NCBI GenBank assembly: GCA_963978895.1
Contig: OZ022247.1
Location: 17,654,312-17,718,311 of the forward strand
DNA: 64,000 nt
DNA from: Erpobdella octoculata
Taxonomy: Eukaryota; Annelida; Clitellata; Hirudinida; Erpobdellidae
Reading direction: 5' to 3'
This document shows positions 33,102-44,254 of the stretch, one piece after another; position 1 is the first letter of the stretch; every line of letters begins with the position of its first letter. Position numbers and translations under genes: made by a program. The notes beneath the pieces are model-generated. The model was not told the origin of the DNA and did no database searches. It saw nothing but the letters and a program-made list of their open reading frames with translations.

Positions 33102-34790
33102 CTAAAAAATGATATATCGAAACTATTTTAAATCAATTTGATGAAGTAATAAAGTGAACAAACTTTTTAAACAAGTAATGTGAAGTTGTAGATTCCACTG
33201 CCCAGTGTTTTTCAAGCTGGCTAAATAGAGGTTTTTTACAAGCAACTTATTTAAAATTATGACAAGGAAGCTTAAGAAACTACTAAAACACTCGCGTTAT
33301 CTAGTGGCAGTAACCTGAAAAAGTAACTTTGGCAATATCTTGCATTAGCGAATTGTTGATGTTTCCACATCGCCTTAACGGGGAAATGGAAGATTATATC
33401 TTGTAATTCAAATAATTTGATTCTATTGAATAATTATTTGTATTTATTTGACACTAGATTGATTGCAAACTCTTTGTGTTTGTTGGATGTTACATTAGTT
33501 TAAATATGGATAAACAAATGTGAACAGAAGCAGTTATTGCAACATGGATGCATGTTTGAACCAAGCGCAGCGGCATCGAAGTTCCCGAATGTTCCCAATT
33601 TCTTCATCAAAACCAAATAATCATTACCAAACAACTGAGTCAATAATTTTTGCTTGCCATTTTATGTTTAAATTTTGCAAAGCGTTTCCATGACAGCTTT
33701 GGCTGTAAGAAAACGCTTTAAAAATGTCAAGTACACTTCAATACAATTCAATGCTGTTTTAATGTCATCAATGTTAGTTAGTTTTTGATTTCACTAGACA
33801 GTATTCGGCTAATGAAATTTTAAGTATCTTTTTCAGTCAAGACAAAATCATGGGGTCCATCACATAGATTATGCTTGTGAATTTTTTTGAGGGGCAGCAT
33901 CGGTCTCAGAACATGCCCACCGTCAACAAGCATATCTTGATACATGACATTGTCCGCTTTCTCACTTAGTTTCTCAAAAATTTCCTCCACATTACAGATC
34001 AAGCCTGCGTGATTTGTTCAGAAAAGATTTGATTCTCAGTATTTCTTTCTGATTAACCAGTCTATCATTTGCGGGCAAAACTTAGGAGATCTTAAAAAAT
34101 ACCTATGCGTTTTGTTCTAGTTGCAGATTATCTTTGGTCAGAACCTTGTTTCCGCAGAATATTGAGGGCGTAGATTTCTTGTTGATAATTTGGTTTTTGT
34201 AGTTCACAGTTTTTGGATTGAAGAAACTCTGTTAATTTTTTGGAGTGTGGGAGGAATAGTTGCACTTTTTTTGTTGATTTAAAATGAGGTTATTTGTTAT
34301 TTTTTTCCGTCCATTCTTCAATGTGGTCAAGTTCTTTCATGATCTTATAGTAGTTCTCTACGGTATTGATCAGGTCAATTTTATCTGCGAATTTATCATT
34401 TTAAAATAGTTGTTATTCAGTTTGAGCTAGTCTCGAAAGTAAATGCAAAATTAATAATATGAGGTTGTTATTATATGACAGTGATCTATGCTGTGTTTCC
34501 ACTCTCTTTTTTCATTCATTTGATGGTATTAAAATTAGACTGACCACAACCGATAACATAGCTTTTTTTTCTTGCCAGAATCAAACGTTCGACTTAAAAG
34601 TCTCTTTGAAGCACTTAAAGCTCTTTTATGATGTTACTAAAACATTAGTACTGAAAAAAAAAACGCTACATTTGGTAAAACCGTTGTTGCATAAACTGCA
34701 TACAAAAATGCAAAAAAAAGTCATAAGTACAAAAATGACAATTAAACCGGAATGACCTCTCTGTGTGCTGAGCTGACGAAAGCTTCTCAA
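33102..34790. other. Intron e5-e6, downstream part
   Basis: AT-rich intron. A 60-residue minus-strand open frame at 33820-34002 (with M-L-P-L-K-K-I-H-K-H) looks protein-like but I do not recognise it, and it lacks splice signals in phase with the gene; it may be transposon debris. Confidence 0.35.
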
Positions 34791-34799
34791 ATTTGACTT

Positions 34800-35265
34800 A
34801 CTACAGCAGTTTTGCAACAGTACTGTATCTGCCATATTTATGTCATCCTTTTGTAATGGTGTTCTGGCCAATGCACATAAATACCAATTCGACAGGCTTC
34901 AGTCGGTCCTACGCGCTGCGGCGCGTCTTATTCTCGGTCTACCTAAGTGCTCCAGTGTGTCAAAAGAAATGCACAATAAACTTCACTGGCTTCCTTACCC
35001 AGAAAGAGTAGATTTCAAGCTCTGCAGCTTGATCCACAAATGTTTCCACAACAGCGCACCAAAGTACCTGATGGATTACTGTAATCCAATCGGCATGATT
35101 ACCGGTCGTTCTTGCCTCATGTCAGCGTTATCTGGTGATCTGTTTGTGCCGGCCACTTCCACACAAAAAATTGGTCCACGTGGATTTTTCTACTCCGGCC
35201 CTGCAGCTTGGAACCGACTACCACCTAATCTTAAAACTTCAAATAGTCTCTTTCTCAACTTTTAA
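34800..35265 (+). pseudogene. LINE reverse transcriptase C-terminal scrap
   Basis: The frame at 34840-35265 shows the conserved end of CR1-like ORF2: L-Q-S-V-L-R-A-A-A-R-L-I, L-H-W-L-P, C-x-L-I-H-K-C and G-P-A-A-W-N-R-L-P-P-N-L. The polymerase core is missing; the copy is 5'-truncated, as is usual for LINEs. Confidence 0.75.
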
Positions 35266-36009
35266 AAAACTTTAAAAAATGAACCTTTTTCATAAATTTT
35301 ATGACAGCCATGTCGCTCGTATTTATCAAGACTTCCATGCCGTCATTACTGCAGTCAAAATCAATGAACATTCAGCTGCGCCAGCAAAAAAGCCTCAGTG
35401 TTTTTTTCCAGATTTAGATTCCGAGAAATCAGATGATGCTGTAGAATATGATGACAACTGAGGTATGTAAACAAATACTCTAATCTGACGGTCAACAGCT
35501 ACAAACTGTGTCCATTGCAATTATGGACCAAGTTTCACATCGATTTTATAACAGTAAAGGGGTTTGTACTCAGACAGACAGACAGAAAGAAAGAAAGACA
35601 AAGTTAATATAAAGGATTAAAATAAGAAAATAATTTACATAGAATTTTTGCCCAACTTGTTATTAATTACTCAAACTCAGTTACGTAACGTTACGTTATT
35701 TTCCCGTATAATGTGGATTTGAAATTAAAAATGATTTAAAAGCAACATTACAAATCTTTTTAGATTAGTATGGTCAAATGTTTCGCAATGATTATTTTCC
35801 TCATGTATTCGCTTTGCCGGGGGGGGGGGGAATTTAAAAATGTTTGTAACGTATTAGTTGATATAATGTTAGTGTCGTTTTAACTCGTTTTTTCTCTCTT
35901 TCCTTTTGTATTGCAAATTATTATGAATCATTATCAAAGTGGTGCTGCGAAAACAAAACAAGTAAAAGAAAAAATGAGTTTTTCAACAGAAACTTCTATT
36001 TCAAATACT
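35266..36009. other. Intron stretch, repeat debris
   Basis: Contains a CAGACAGACAGAAAGAAAGA tract followed by AATATAAAGGATT at about 35570-35620. A similar ending (GACAGACAATAG, then AATATAAAGGATT) occurs at 48885-48920, so it is probably a dispersed repeat. A run of G is at 35820. No gene is seen. Confidence 0.4.
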
Positions 36010-36717
36010 TTAAGCCTCAGTGTTTTTAAGACCTGGTTTATTGCAGAAAAAACATTCACGTTTTTCTTTCTTTGTAGTATTCACTCTAGCAATTTTCAAT
36101 TCTGAATTTAACTTGATGCTTGAATCATTCTTTCTTTTAAATTCATCTATAAGTTTTTTTACATACTCAAGAGTGAGTTCATTCTTTGGACGAACATCAA
36201 GTGCTGTAACTAATGTCTCGTAGCAATCAGGTAGTCCGCTGAAAAGTAATGCAACAACATGAAAATCTGGAATATTTTCTCCTATTCCGTGAAGACGTTC
36301 AACCAACTCAAAAACCGACCTGCATGTTTTGATCATCTTTTAATCTCGATTAAAACAATTTTCTACTTAGCTACAGTTTGTTACATAAATTTGAACGTTC
36401 ATGTACTTTTTGCAGTTCTTTCCACATTTCGCTTGCTGATTCACATTTGTACACATGATTAATTTGACTGTCATTGATACTAAGTGCCCTTTGATCCAAC
36501 TCAATCCATTAGTCTGTTGGACTGTTCGGAATATCTTTTTGCACACATTTCCAAGTACCTTCTCTGATGAGCAGCATCTTGACTTTAAATTTCCATGGCT
36601 GGTAATTTGTGTAATTCAACATGGCTACAGAAAACTTTGCCGCGTTGCCTTGGTCCATCGTATTGTCGCTCAGGTTGACTTATATAACTATTCCGTTAGA
36701 GCTTATACCGAACGATA
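36010..36717 (-). pseudogene. Ty1/copia gag scrap
   Basis: On the minus strand, N-Y-T-N-Y-Q-P-W-K-F-K-V then W-K-E-L-Q-K-V-H, G-L-P-D-C-Y-E-T-L-V-T-A-L and E-L-T-L-E-Y-V-K match copia-type Gag (UBN2-like). C-F-F-C-N-K-P-G starts the zinc knuckle before the copy ends. A stop and a frameshift are present. The gypsy-2 element begins within a few bases of its right end. Confidence 0.72.
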
Positions 36718-36721
36718 ACTT

Positions 36722-37103
36722 TGTGGTGTACCGGTATTTTATGCACGTCCACGCACACGTGTGCCAAACGCATGTTATACAGGTGAGCGCCCCTTAGCTT
36801 GCTAGGCTCGCGCTCCTTCACTTGTTTTGGCGCGCGCTAGCTAGTGGCTAGCTTAAAAACCTTTGCTCTCGAATGTTCTCTCTCCTTCTTCTTCGTTGTT
36901 CTCGTGGTTCGTCATATTGCTACTTTAATCAAGAATTTAAACTTTGCTTTATTTTCCTTTCTCGCCATTGTTGGCCCCGAGAAGAAATGTTTATTTTTGT
37001 CTATTGTCGTCGGTCAATTAAATAAAGTTATTTCAAACCGCCTTCAAACTGTGTTGAGTTGGTACTACAAAGTATATCGAAATAACGTAGTCCAGCGACT
37101 ACA
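36722..37103 (+). repeat. gypsy-2 5' LTR
   Basis: 382 bp. AATAAA at about 37020 may be its polyadenylation signal. Confidence 0.92.
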
Positions 37104-37380
37104 ATTGGTGACCCCGACGTTTCTTTCTCCAACGTGAAGAATTCTGAAGTCCAGTGAAAGGCTCACCACAACGTGACCCCAACTGACGACGTCAGTTTTC
37201 TTTCCTCGACGTTCTTCAACACCGACGACTGCAGCTTTCATCGTTTTTAGCCTCCGAAGTCTTTAGCTTCGACGTTCTTGACCACCGGTGTTTGCAGTCT
37301 TCAGCGTTTTGAACCTCCGACGTCTACAACCCGAGGATTATAGCTCGAAGAATTTTTCTATCGACTGACTCATCGTCAAA

Positions 37381-37893
37381 ATGGCATCAGCTTCAACGCA
37401 ACCTCTGGCCGTCACCATAACTCCCACAATTGCTGCCGTCTCAGTAAAAGCGCTTCCTTTCATACCGTCAAACCCTGCTACGTGGTTTTTGATCATTGAG
37501 GCGCAGTTCAACATCGCCGGCATCACAACGTCTGCCACAAGATTCTACCACACGTTAGCAAATCTCCCAGTAGAGACAGTGAGCAACCTCGACGACGTAA
37601 TCTTGCAGGCCGCCGATTACGACCAACTCAAAGACGCCGTCAAGAGGTTCCACGCGACCAGTAGAGGAAAGCTCTTTGAATCCTTCTTACAAGAAACCCC
37701 CCTCACCGGCAAGCCTTCACACTTCCTTCTTCAAATGACAAAGGTGGCAAAAAAAGTTGGCGTGGGAGACGACATGGTGCGTCATCGTTTCCAACAAGAT
37801 CTTCCACCCAGCCTCGCACCTGTCATCGCGTCACAGAAAACACTGGGACTGGACAACCTCGGACGACTTGCCGACGAACTCCTGCATCGATGA
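37381..37893 (+). CDS. gypsy-2 gag (N-terminal part)
   Basis: 170 codons from the first ATG after the primer-binding site. P-F-I-P-S-N-P-A-T-W-F, E-A-Q-F-N-I-A-G-I, Y-D-Q-L-K-D-A-V and R-H-R-F-Q-Q-D-L-P-P-S-L-A-P-V-I are typical of CsRn1-like Gag. Stop at 37891. A nucleocapsid remnant may follow in other frames to about 38190 but is degraded. Confidence 0.82.
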   Translation: MASASTQPLAVTITPTIAAVSVKALPFIPSNPATWFLIIEAQFNIAGITTSATRFYHTLANLPVETVSNLDDVILQAADYDQLKDAVKRFHATSRGKLFESFLQETPLTGKPSHFLLQMTKVAKKVGVGDDMVRHRFQQDLPPSLAPVIASQKTLGLDNLGRLADELLHR

Positions 37894-38169
37894 AATCAAA
37901 CGACCGATTTTTTGGTAATAATAATAATGCTGCGCGTAACTCGTTTGTTAATAATAAGGTGGTGCGTAAATCATTTGAACCCGCTTTTTCAAATACATTA
38001 GTTCCGTTTTCTGCTAATCAACGGTCTTAGGTTTGCCGAAGTCATATTTTTTATGGGACAAAAGCACGCTCATGTCGCCACTGGTGTCAGTGGCCATATA
38101 AATCTGGTATTAAAGTAACTCAGTCGCGTGACGCAACCCCTGCAAGCTCGAGAAGTATTTCTCCTGTGC

Positions 38170-38460
38170 AATCTTTAAATATCTAGGCGCTCCAGCATCT
38201 GTGGCATCTGGTGGCGCCCTACAATTGTTGGCCGCTTTTCGCATTCGAAATTTTTCAGTTGAATTTTTAATTGATACGGGTTCATCAATATCTTTAATCC
38301 CACTATCAGTATCAAAAGCACTTTCATGTTTATTGTCATCTTTATCGATTCTTTTGAAAGCTGCTGATGGTCGCTCTATTGCTGTCCATGGACAAACTCA
38401 TTTAACGCTTAGAAATTCATCATTGCATTGCGCAGGTCATTTATTTGAGTTTTTGTCGTG
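38170..38460 (+). pseudogene. gypsy-2 protease
   Basis: E-F-L-I-D-T-G-S-S-I-S-L-I is the aspartic protease active site. A-A-D-G-R-S-I and H-G follow. A shift at about 38450 separates it from the reverse transcriptase. Confidence 0.8.
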
Positions 38461-40195
38461 GCTGACGTTGCAAAGCCAATTCTTGGTGCTGATTTTCTCT
38501 CTAAATTTCGCATTAGCGTAAATTGTTTTGAGCGTGCGATTGTTGATACTAACACAAATTTTCATGCGCCGTGTACTTCTAAACTTGTGCGAGAGTATTC
38601 GGCATGTGGCATTAAACTTCCGGACAATCTTCCAGCGTTCGTACCCCCGCTATTTGATAAATACCCCACTTTGGTTATGCCTGGACAAATAGATTATTTT
38701 GTTTGTGTTCATGGCTCTTCGACCCAGCATACAATTGATACGGGTTCTGCACGCCCTGTTTTTGCACGCGCGCGACAGCAACCCCCCAATAAATTTGAAA
38801 TTGCGAAAAAGGAATTTGATTTCATGCTTACAGCTGTTATTGTGCGGCCTTCGAAAAGTGATTGGGCATCCCCGCTGCATTTAGTGCAAAATAAAGATGG
38901 TCAGTCGTGGCGACCTTGCGGTGATTTCCGACAATTGAACGCAATTACCAAAAAGGATCGCTACCCATTGCCGCACATAAATTCATGCATCGATCGCTTT
39001 CAAGGCAAGACCATTTACAGCAAGCTCGACGTTGTTAAAGCATATTTCCACATACCTATGGCTCCTGAGGATGCTAAAAAAAACTGCAGTAATTACCCCG
39101 TTTGGTTTATTCGAATTCACGCGTATGCCATTCGGGTTCTGCAACGCACCGCAAATTTTTCAGCGTTTTATGGATTCCAGTTTTCGCGATTTATCATTTG
39201 TTTTTGTATACATCGACGATAACCTAATTGCTTCGCAGAATTTAGATGAGCACAAAATTCACTTGGAAATTGTTATGAATCGTTTATGCGATAACAGGCT
39301 GCATGTTGCGTTGGAAAAGTGCGTTTTTGCGGTAGATAAGGTTGATTTTCTTGGTTATTCAGTTAGCTCAAAAGGCATTGTGCCCCTGGCGAATAAAGTT
39401 GTAACGATTAAACATTACGAAATTCCGATTGATTATGCTTCCTTGCGTCGTTTTCTTGGCATGATTGGGTTTTACCGACGCTTTATACCTTTGTTTGCTG
39501 ACATAGCTGAACCACTGTATCAACTTCTTGCATCGTGCAAAGGTAAAAATTTGAAATTATTATGGACGGATGATGCACGCAGAGCGTTCGAGAAATTGAA
39601 AGAGAATCTTACCCAAGCGATCCAGTTGAACTTCACTGATCCGAAGTCTGACACATTTCACCTCGTCACCAATGCGTCAAATTATGCCGTTGGAGCAGCC
39701 TTGCACCAGTCTGTCGGGAACGAACTTCGACCAGTGACATTTTTCTCGAAACGTCTCTCTACACCTCAACGTTCCTACTCTGCGTTTGACCGCGAACTTT
39801 TAGCCGTCTATCTTGCAGTAGTTCACTTCACACCAATTATTGAGGGTCGTACTGTTGCAATTTTTACAGACCACAAACCCTTAGTGAATGCATTCTACAG
39901 TCAAACCCCACCGAAATCTGATCGCCAACAACGTCACCTGTCATATATCTCGGAATACGTCTGCTCAATTGAGTACATACGTGGTTCAGAAAATATCGTG
40001 GCAGATGCCCTCTCTCGTGCCGATACAGATGAAACTATTACATGTTCGCTAGACTTGATACTTCCAGCCTTGTCCACACTTAGTGTCGCACAGAAGGATG
40101 ATGCTGAAACTGAAGAATATAAAGAAAAGTTGAAATCTTTTCCGATCGAAGACAAACAATTGTTGTGGTGTGACACCACCCTACCATATCCTTGA
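38458..40195 (+). pseudogene. gypsy-2 reverse transcriptase and RNase H
   Basis: Two overlapping frames: 38458-39222 then 39032-40195, with a single frameshift near 39090. The first carries W-A-S-P-L-H, C-G-D-F-R-Q-L-N and Y-S-K-L-D-V-V-K-A-Y-F-H. The second carries M-P-F-G-F-C-N-A-P, V-Y-I-D-D-N with the catalytic Asp pair, F-L-G-Y-S, and RNase H motifs (F-D-R-E-L-L-A-V-Y, T-D-H-K-P-L, A-D-A-L-S-R-A). RNase H's first Asp region reads V-T-N-A-S-N, with Asn in place of the usual Asp. It ends at a TGA at 40193. Confidence 0.87.
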
Positions 40196-40219
40196 CCTTT
40201 TGTACCACGTGAGCATCGT

Positions 40220-41357
40220 ATGGCAATATTCAATCAGCTGCACAGTTTGTCGCACTCTGGAGTTAAAGGTACTAAACAACTGATAGTCGAACGCTACTTT
40301 TGGCCAGATATGAAAAGAAACATCAAGGAGTGGGTTCGAGACTGTGTCAACTGCCAGAAATCGAAGATCTTCAAACACAACAAAACCCAGGTGCAGCATA
40401 TGCAGTTTCCAGCTTCCGATAGGTTCCAAACAATTCACATAGATATTGTTGGACCTATGAAGCCTTCAAAAGATACCATTTCACCTTATCCATACGAGAA
40501 ACGATACCTCATCACCATGATCGACCGAGCAACTCGATGGTTTGAGGTAGTGCCAGCTTCTAACATTACGGCTGAAACTGTTACTGATGTTTTCCTGACG
40601 GCGTGGGTTTCTCGTTTTGGTGTCCCGCTTCACATTGTAACGGACCGAGGACGTCAATTCGAATCCGAACTCATGAGCCATCTTTCCTCGCTGATCGGCT
40701 TTCACCGTTTACGAACTACAGCCTACCATCCGCAATCAAACGGGATGATCGAACGATTTCACCGTACATTAAAGAATGCTTTAAAGGCTCGGGAAGACGA
40801 TTGGCTGATTGCGTTGCCCTCTCTTCTGCTGGCTCTTCAGTGTTTACCAAATGAACATGGTATTTGTCCGTTTACAGCTGTCACTGGCGCTTCGCCTCTT
40901 ATGCCACACACGTTTTTTTCTACTTCCTTGATGCGCTCTGCGCTGAAGATGCCTGAATTAGTTTTGCGATTGGCACAGTGTATGTCTGATATAGATTTTT
41001 CATCGTTATCAAAAGGTATCCATCATACACCTGCTCGTTTGTTAAACAATCTACTTTTAAATAAAGGTGATTTTGTATTCATTCGAACTGATCGCGTACG
41101 TCGCCCTCTTGAGTCACCTTATCAAGGAAGGTCCATTTGAGGTTTTAGATTTGAATGATAAAATTGTAAAAATTAAGATGCCCAATGATGTAGTTTCGAT
41201 TGTTTCACGTGATCGCATTAAATTGGCTCATATTCAAAAATATACAATTCGTCCAAGATCAGCGAATCAACCCTCGGACAGCATTGTACAGAAAAGCGAT
41301 ATTGAGCAGCAACAGTCAAATATACGAGCGCAGCGTCGTGTTAGATTTGCAGTATGA
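40220..41357 (+). pseudogene. gypsy-2 integrase with GPY/F-like module
   Basis: The frame 40220-41140 has the zinc-binding H-S-L-S-H-S-G and C-V-N-C, then the DD35E core: I-H-I-D-I-V-G-P, V-T-D-R-G-R-Q-F-E and S-N-G-M-I-E-R-F-H. A frameshift at about 41130 moves the G-P-F-E-V-L-D-L module into frame 41067-41357. All three catalytic residues are present, but the protein is cut from upstream pol by the 40193 stop. Confidence 0.85.
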
Positions 41358-41475
41358 TTCTCTCTTGTTTCTCTCTTGCATTGTTTTCGTTTGTTATTTC
41401 CTTGATCATTTTTGCGTATAATTTTGTTTGTACTTTTCTCTTGTTTTATGGCTCCGCCATCTGCGGGGGGACTAT

Positions 41476-41857
41476 TGTGGTGTACCGGTATTTTATGGAC
41501 GTCCACGCACACGTGTGCCAAACGCATGTTATACAGGTGAGCGCCCCTTAGCTTGCTAGGCTCGCGCTCCTTCACTTGTTTTGGCGCGCGCTAGCTAGTG
41601 GCTAGCTTAAAAACCTTTGCTCTCGAATGTTCTCTCTCCTTCTTCTTCGTTGTTCTCGTGGTTCGCCATATTGCTACTTTAATCAAGAATTTAAACTTTG
41701 CTTTATTTTCCTTTCTCGCCATTGTTGGCCCCGAGAAGAATTGTTTATTTTTGTCTATTGTCGTCGGTCAATTAAATAAAGTTATTTCAAACCGCCTTCA
41801 AACTGTGTTGAGTTGGTACTACAAAGTATATCGAAATAACGTAGTCCAGCGTCTACA
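41476..41857 (+). repeat. gypsy-2 3' LTR
   Basis: Partner of 36722-37103, followed by ACTT. Confidence 0.92.
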
Positions 41858-42190
41858 ACTTTTATATACACCACACCAATTAATTATAAACGTTGTATCG
41901 TAAAACTTAATAATGGACTGGGCTCAAAACCTGGTAAATTAAACGTCTTGGAAGCCTTATTACACAACAAACTAAGTTTACAAATCCGCACGGCAAGGTC
42001 ATCACAACAAGACTCGGAAACACTACGAGCATAGACAAAACAGAGATATACATACAAAAGTTGTTATAATAATAAGTCATTCCAAAATACTCACTCAACA
42101 ACTAAAAAATTAACTTTAAAATCCAACAAGAATTAAATGAAGCACTTTTTGAGTGTTTCTTTGACGATTGAATAAATTTTCCTTCGGACC
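41858..42190. other. Intron stretch, no gene seen
   Basis: AT-rich sequence right of gypsy-2. It may include more of the copia element seen at 36010-36717, but I see no diagnostic motif. Confidence 0.35.
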
Positions 42191-42199
42191 AGAGGACTT

Positions 42200-42390
42200 T
42201 ATTTAGTTTGTGGCTCAGACGTTTTGAAGACATTGTCAAAAATCATGAAAAACAGCTCTCAAAAGAATCAAAAAGGTTTTGTAGTCGCTGGCCCAAGGCT
42301 CTGGAACACCCTTCCACCGGAGGTCACGACTGCTGCGACGACTGAACGATTTAGAAAAATTCTCAAAACGCACTTGTTTGTGGCCTAGAA
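42200..42390 (+). pseudogene. LINE ORF2 C-terminal tip
   Basis: Reads G-F-V-V-A-G-P-R-L-W-N-T-L-P-P-E-V and F-R-K-I-L-K-T-H-L-F, the end of CR1-like ORF2. Only about 60 residues remain. Confidence 0.65.
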
Positions 42391-42579
42391 GTCATTCGAC
42401 TAACGCCACGTTAAAGATCGTCAGAAATAAATGCGGACGTTATTAGATAATAATACGTATGCAATTTTTTACCAGAATTTCTTCACGGTTTCCAACCACT
42501 AATAGCTGCTTAAAAAACTATAGAACAATTATTTGGTCCCAAGAAAAGCTTTTTTGGACAAGGGTTTGATTTTGGTCGT

Positions 42580-43360
42580 ATAACTTGTGCACTCGGATGT
42601 GATTTTAGCACATATGGAAATAAAATCATTGCTTTTGCAAAAACAGCAGAACTCCGAAGAATGTGAGACGAAGAAAGAGTATATCAAGATACGTACCAGA
42701 CTCTTACGCATGTTAAACAGGTCAAATTTGCCATGGCCGGGGTGCTGTTTACGTTACGCATTCAAACAAAATTATAGGAATGTCATGGATAAACTAACTT
42801 CCTCACTTATAAAACTGTTGGAGAGTTATTCCATCGTGGAGGTACAAAGTTTTGAAACAAACGCACAGCCATCACTGAAATATTAAAACAGATATGCTGA
42901 TGTATTCCGACCCAAATTAGGACTGTGCAATCAAGTTTCGGCTTCACAGCTCAAGCCTGATGCACAACCAATATTTTAAAAAAGCGCCCTGTTCTCCATA
43001 CCGATTTAGAACAACAGGATAAAAAAATTAACTGTTTACAAAAAAGGAATTACATCTCCAGTGGATCACTTCCAGTCTTCCAGTGGGCGGCACCCATAGT
43101 TGCAAACGACTCCATCACACTTTTCAATGACACACTAATGCTCTATCTACATTCTATAACTACCATAGATGCCGTTTTCACCAACCTGAATCAAGGAACA
43201 GTTTTCTCCCAAATAGATTTTTCAGAAGCGTACTACCAAGAAGAAGTTGCAGAAGAATGTAAAGCGTTTTTAACAATCAACACCCATAAAAGTTTGTTTC
43301 GTTATAACCATCTACCAATTAGTGTGAAATCAGCATCAGGCATTTTCAATAAATTATAGA
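42580..43360 (+). pseudogene. Gypsy pol scrap (reverse transcriptase N-terminal half)
   Basis: Several frames: F-R-P-K-L-G-L-C-N near 42905, P-V-D-H near 43055, and an open run 43138-43359 with T-I-D-A-V-F-T-N-L-N, F-S-Q-I-D-F-S-E-A-Y and R-Y-N-H-L-P. This matches the fingers/palm start of gypsy RT. It stops before the catalytic Asp pair. Confidence 0.7.
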
Positions 43361-43625
43361 CACTATGCTTACCCATGCGTAGAGCTCTCACTCCAGCAAA
43401 AAACAAATTCGGACAATTTCAATAAGAAGGGCTGACACTAGTTTTCGCGGTTCGAAAGTTAAGTAAAGCTTAATAAAATACTTTAGATGGCTGGATGGGT
43501 GGAAGTGTTAAGTAAAGCTTTTTGTGGACCGATTATTTTTTCAAACAGTATCCTCGTCTAATTAATTTCTTTTCAAAGATTTTACTGCACTTATTAAAAT
43601 TAATAAAATTGTGTGTTATATTTAC

Positions 43626-43712
43626 CTTAAAATATCCCTTGCTTCTTTGCTCAGTATTTTCTGCTTGAACAGTTCTATACATTTTTTTGCTTTCATATCC
43701 AGCGCTCGGAAC
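43626..43712 (-). CDS. Host gene exon e5
   Basis: A 29-codon micro-exon, phase 0 at both ends, between acceptor TTTAAAATTTCAG and donor AAG|GTAAAT. It codes V-P-S-A-G-Y-E-S-K-K-M-Y. It is flanked by introns of 7.1 and 10.5 kb filled with transposons. Its splice signals and phase fit e4 and e6, but its shortness leaves some doubt. Confidence 0.65.
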
Positions 43713-44246
43713 CTGAAATTTTAAATAAGCTTTATTTTTTTGCTTAAAAAATGTAATGTTTATTTTTGGTAAGGTCGCGACTATAATTATCCCAGTTGCT
43801 GTTGTCGAGCGCATCAAAATAAAGATTTTGAAGCTAATTGTTGAATTTTTAGCGCATTTTTGGAAACTTGTTTGTAAACAGGGAGCTTAATAAAATACTT
43901 TAGATGGCTGGATAGGTGGCTGGCTGGTGAGAAAAATAAACTCGAAAACTAGACAACGTAGTGGAAAGTTCGGGTTGTTTGCATTAGATTTGTGTCACAA
44001 CGATATTCCGGAGGCGATTTTTCTTAGGCTGTTATTATTTGATTCTTGGGTAAAAGTTAAACACTTGCCTCTCAGGCAAGTAATTTAACGCAAATAATAA
44101 TAAATTTAAAATATCTGTAATATTAGTATATTAAATTATAAAACTGACAAAATTAAAATAAAAAACAGGCAATGAATATTTAAAAAGATGATTGAGATTT
44201 AGCTTGCAATTAGCCCAATTTTAACAAAAATGTAAGGAAGCGCCAA
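43713..44246. other. Intron e4-e5, no gene seen
   Basis: AT-rich intronic DNA. Two similar patches read AATAAAATACTTTAGATGGCTGGAT (about 43475 and 43888), a small dispersed direct repeat. Confidence 0.4.
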
Positions 44247-44254
44247 GAAATATT

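Larger units (their letters stand above)
36722..41857 (+). mobile_element. Ty3/gypsy LTR retrotransposon, CsRn1-like (gypsy-2)
   Basis: 382-bp LTRs at 36722-37103 and 41476-41857 start TGTGGTG and end CTACA. I count four differences, so about 99% identity. A perfect 4-bp duplication ACTT flanks it (36718-36721 and 41858-41861). The primer-binding site TGGTGACCCCGACG at 37106 fits a tRNA-Trp primer, as in the CsRn1 group; a purine tract (GCGGGGGGA) precedes the 3' LTR. The integrase is followed by a GPY/F-type module, split by a frameshift. Despite near-identical LTRs, pol carries several frameshifts and a stop. Confidence 0.93.

Noticed and set aside
33820..34002. Possible extra host exon (60 open minus-strand codons)
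   Set aside because: No flanking acceptor and donor in a phase that fits e5 or e6, and not needed to join them.
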